DNA of 64,000 nucleotides from Meloidogyne chitwoodi (lineage: Eukaryota > Nematoda > Chromadorea > Rhabditida > Meloidogynidae), in assembly GCA_015183035.1 (NCBI GenBank), contig JACZZP010000009.1, positions 1,178,001 through 1,242,000 of the forward strand, given 5' to 3'. Below the pieces are notes generated by a model. It did no database searches and was not told the origin of the DNA. It saw nothing but the letters and a program-made list of their open reading frames with translations. The stretch's first letter is position 1. Each line of letters starts with the position of its first letter. Position numbers and translations under genes: made by a program. Below, piece after piece: positions 60,859-64,000 of this stretch.

Positions 60859-63414
60859 TTAAAGTATTTCAGCAATTCGTTGACGGTTTTGTTTAAAAAA
60901 ACTAACTAAAATTTCAAACGTTGAAAGTTCTTTGGAAGCTAAACTTAATTTACCTTCTTGGATTTGTGAAAGGATATTAGATGAAGTTAAAAAATTTAAA
61001 CTTAAAAAAAAATATTTTTTAATGAATTTTATTTTTTAAAAACCTTTCTTCTCCTTTTTTGTCAAAACATATCAAAATATTATTATCTAAACCAAAAAGT
61101 TGTTCAATTAAAGAAGGTTCTTTCAAATAATAAAGTAATTCTGGACAATGAAAGTTTTTCTTAAAGAAAATAATAATTTATAAATAAATAATATATTTAT
61201 TTTAAATACTTTATTTATTAAATGTTCAATTAATTGCTCAAAAAGACCAAAACCAAAATATTTCCAACAAGATTGTGCTAATAAAATCATTGTTAAAAAA
61301 AGGAAATTTGCATTTTCAACCAATTTAGTAGATAAAGAATTTTGGAAACGAGAAAATGAAAGCCAACAAATATGAAAAATGAGTAACTAAAATTAATTTT
61401 AAAAGATTATCAAAAAATAATTACCTGAAGATATAAAAGGGTATCTTTTTGATGTGAAAGTTTAACCCAAACTGGCTCCTAAAAATTATTTTTTTTTTAA
61501 TTATTTAATTTAAAAATACTTGAGAAATAATAAGTGCTGAAAAAGTTTTAAATTCAATATCTTCATTTAAATTATTTATTTTTTTTCCTTCCAATATAAT
61601 TTCATCAAAAATTTCAAGACCAAGTTCAAATGCTAGTTTAAGTTTTCTTTGAACAATTAATATTTGTAAATGTTGAATTCGAATAATTATCCTTTGAAGA
61701 TAATCTTTTGGCAAATTAACAAACTTAAAATTAAAAAATTTCAAAGGAAAAACATAAAATATAAAAAACTTTAGAAAATAATTCTGAAGCTATTTTCCAA
61801 TTTTCTGAAGCCATTAAAGTCAAAAGGGAAATAGAATAAACATTTGGCATTAAAATTGAAATAGAGGCTAATTCTTGATCAATAATATTTGAAGAAATAT
61901 TACAAGAGATAAAAAGGCTATTTAATAGTCTAATAGGTGTTTGAAGATGTTCATCAATCTATAAGAAAAGGTAATTATTATATAAAATTATTTTAAAAAC
62001 CTTAAGAACTGTTTTTTCTCGTTGAGGTTCTTCAATTTCAGCAGGTGAATCTTCTTCTTCAACATCCAAATTATAAAGCCAAAAATGTTCTAAACCACTT
62101 AAATCGACCCAAAAAATATTAGCAGGGATAATAACTAATTGATTAGAAAGATCTATTTAAACAAAAAAATAAAATAATTATACAAAATTATTTTAACTAT
62201 TATGAATATCCTTCAAAGGTGAAGCAAATACCCATCGAAGTGTAAGTCTGATAAATTCAACATTAGTGGACAATTGATGACAAATATTAGGATCAGTTAA
62301 AACCTTTTCCAATGTTTGTCCTATCTTTACAAAATTTATAGGAAATGGTTCAAATATTTTAGCCAGTTGAGGCTGACCTCGTTTTTGCCAGACATGTGCA
62401 AGAACTGGCAAACAAAGGTGCCAACAAACGGATGGCCGTTCTATCGTCGCTAAAATTGAAATTCCGGGCCGACTTAAATTTACAAAAACTTACAGAATAA
62501 ATTTAAAAAAACCTGTAAAAATCATCAGGAATTAACCCAATAGAATCAGCAAAACAATTTCTCAGTAAAATTTGAAATACTTGTACAATATTGTGTAAAG
62601 AAAGATCGCCAAAATTTGATTGAATTAAACTGTCAAAGAGACGAACTAAAAAAACAATTTAAAAAATAAATGCTATTTACATAGTACAGCATCCATTGCA
62701 GATATAATCTCATCTTTACTTTCTTTGGCATTTAAATCTAATTGAAATTCACCACTTGCACCAAGATAATAAGCAAAAAGTTTTGTCTAAAATTTTGAAA
62801 TTTAATTGAAAAATTAATTTAAAATAACCGCAACATTACATAGACTATTTGGTTGATTACAAGCAAAAGTTAAATAAACTTGAAGACTTCCTTTTGTTGA
62901 ATTTCTTTGTTCAGGAAAAGCAAAGAAAAACATCTCTTGTAAAATATCCATATTTAATGCTCCTACTAATTCTAATAAAAAAAATATAAAAAATCACAAT
63001 ATTTATAATACCTGAAGAGAATTTCTGATCTACTTTTCCTGCAAGTAATACAGAAAATAATTGACTAATTCTTTGTCGAACTTTTTCTGATTTTTCTAAT
63101 TGGAATCTAATAAAATATTTATAAAATAAAAATTAAAATACTTACATTTTTTGTGCATTAAAACTTAAATCTTTAGCATTATTAAACATTAAAGCAACAT
63201 CAAATTCTAATAGCTAAAAAAATCTTTTAAATTAAAAATAAATGAATGAAAATAATACTTTAAATTCCAACGGACTAAATTCACTTTCTAATGTTAACAT
63301 TCTTGATTCCCTTGCCCAATAAGACTGTGAACATGGAAATGAATTAAGCTCATTAAGGACCGCCAAATATTTTTGTTGATCTGAAGATGTGTGGCACATC
63401 TCTAAACGAAGCAA
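60859..63414 (-). CDS. Large helical (HEAT-like) protein, unrecognised family
   Basis: About 18 small exons on the minus strand give a leucine-rich all-helical protein. It includes MCHTSSDQQKYLAVLNELNS, LLEFDVALMFNNAKDLSFNA, MFQLEKSEKVRQRISQLFSV, MDILQEMFFFAFPEQRNSTK, LFAYYLGASGEFQLDLNAKE, VQVFQILLRNCFADSIGLIP, HVWQKRGQPQLAKIFEPFPI, LTLRWVFASPLKDIHNSDLS, SISLLTLMASENWKIASELF and LPKDYLQRIIIRIQHLQIL. It ends ...FKQNRQRIAEIL. The repeated helical hairpins suggest an alpha-solenoid like those of karyopherins or large nucleoporins, but no signature motif settles it. The 5' end is unresolved: the first exon follows an acceptor TTTAG at 63415. An upstream in-frame piece ITGAQFAKACWFFL (63420-63500) could be another exon. 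A Cys-rich or secreted nature is not apparent. Confidence 0.6.
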
Positions 63415-63691
63415 AAAATTATAAATTTATAAATACTTTAAGAAAAAACCAGCACGCTTTGGCAAATTGTGCACCAGTTATTTTACAGGCGGCCAAAAAA
63501 ACAGTCAATTAGAAAAAAACTGTTTGCCTATCAAAAATCTCCATCTTTTTACTACATTTTGTTGATTTCTTTCTATGTACTTTTCCAATCAAATTCTATC
63601 ATTTTATCTTTCTCTTATTATTTTCATGAAAAATAGTCGAAAGACCAACGTGATGGAATGGTCAGATATAATGAAAACCTTTTATTTTAAA

Positions 63692-63947
63692 TAGTGACCG
63701 GAACTTTTTTGTCTAACAGGATTATATTTTCTCTTCAGAGCGCCTGTGATAAAGGCCACTCTCTCACGTAAAAAAGACGCAGAAAAACTGACCAGTGGAA
63801 AGTTGCGGTCAGAGAAAAATATTGTGACCTGCTCTTTTCCAGAATTGTACATATTTTCTGCGTCTTTATCACACAAGAGAGTAGCCTTATCACAGGCGCT
63901 CTGAAGAGAAAATATAATCCTGTTAGACAAAAAAGTTCCGGTCACTA
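63692..63947. mobile_element. 256-bp hAT-like MITE with ~60-bp near-perfect TIRs
   Basis: The ends TAGTGACCGGAACTTTTTTG and its complement continue as matched arms of about 60 bp, including TTCTCTTCAGAGCGCCTGTG and its inverse near 63880-63910. A second inner inverted pair (GACGCAGAAAA and TTTTCTGCGTC) lies inside. Exact 8-bp duplications ATTTTAAA flank it (63684-63691 and 63948-63955). No coding sequence. The high arm identity suggests a recent insertion. Confidence 0.95.
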
Positions 63948-64000
63948 ATTTTAAATAAATCTTTAGTGTACAAACACATGGGGATTAAAGGTTATCCTCT

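Noticed and set aside
1..64000. tRNA, rRNA, snRNA or CRISPR array
   Set aside because: No cloverleaf with B-box, no conserved snRNA blocks, and no spacer-repeat pattern were seen by eye; a covariance-model scan could still find a short RNA I missed.

Overview
The window is eukaryotic and looks like a nematode, most likely an AT-rich plant-parasitic type such as Meloidogyne (inference). Genes are split into many small exons by introns of about 30-80 bp with GT..AG ends. Polyadenine, polythymine and ATTT/AATT repeats fill the intergenic DNA, Asn-rich homopolymer tracts sit in several proteins, and likely spliced-leader acceptors (TTTTAG-like) lie just upstream of several ATGs. The gene set includes clear nematode orthologues: cog-1/NKX6, R7-type RGS, a neuromedin-U-type receptor, a CAL-1-like calmodulin, pah-1 and tct-1. 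The coding models below were assembled by hand, joining exons by reading frame and GT/AG signals.

Layout. 1-1.2 kb: diverged repeats and a foldback MITE. 1.2-3.0 kb (+): a kappa-class GST-like gene and a COA3-like cytochrome oxidase assembly factor. 3.1-3.8 kb: a C-rich block, possibly a solo LTR. 4-6.8 kb (-): a neuromedin-U-type GPCR carrying a hAT-like MITE in one intron and a 268-bp AATTA array filling another. 8.8-11.5 kb (+): an EFCAB7-like EF-hand protein. 11.6-14.6 kb: two abutting transposon-like elements, one carrying a higher-order minisatellite. 14.7-17.3 kb: SFT2-like (+) converging on a calmodulin-like gene (-). 19.8-24.9 kb (-): lipid phosphate phosphatase, FIS1, ATP synthase inhibitor IF1 and an ERCC8/CSA-like WD40 gene, spaced like a nematode operon at least for the last three transcribed. 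25.1-28.1 kb (+): a MADF-domain gene and an unrecognised gene. 28.2-31.5 kb (-): R7 RGS protein. 32.9-34.2 kb (+): secreted Cys-rich protein. 34.9-36.9 kb (+): phenylalanine hydroxylase. 37.1-39.1 kb (-): TCTP and ribosomal P0, 157 bp apart. 39.7-41.9 kb (+): eight-finger C2H2 protein. 43.4 kb (+): small secreted peptide precursor. 44.2-45.8 kb (-): GNB1L-like WD40 protein. 47.1 kb (+): secreted Cys-rich protein. 47.9-49.8 kb (-): SLC17-type transporter. 52.1-53.1 kb (+): GAS1-like GPI protein. 56.7-60.1 kb (+): cog-1/NKX6 homeobox gene. 60.9-63.4 kb (-): large unrecognised helical protein. 63.7-63.95 kb: near-perfect hAT-like MITE.

The most interesting non-genic signal is the density of small non-autonomous elements of several unrelated families. 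Many have 8-bp target duplications, and several have termini built from short internal repeats. One dispersed family recurs at 11.7, 26.6 and 46.4 kb and ends in a strong CTAG-terminated hairpin in its best-preserved copy. The most interesting coding signals are an unassigned dibasic-processed secreted peptide at 43.4 kb, a calmodulin with an N-terminal extension of about 145 residues and a 16-nt microexon, and a MADF gene that may continue into an orphan protein.
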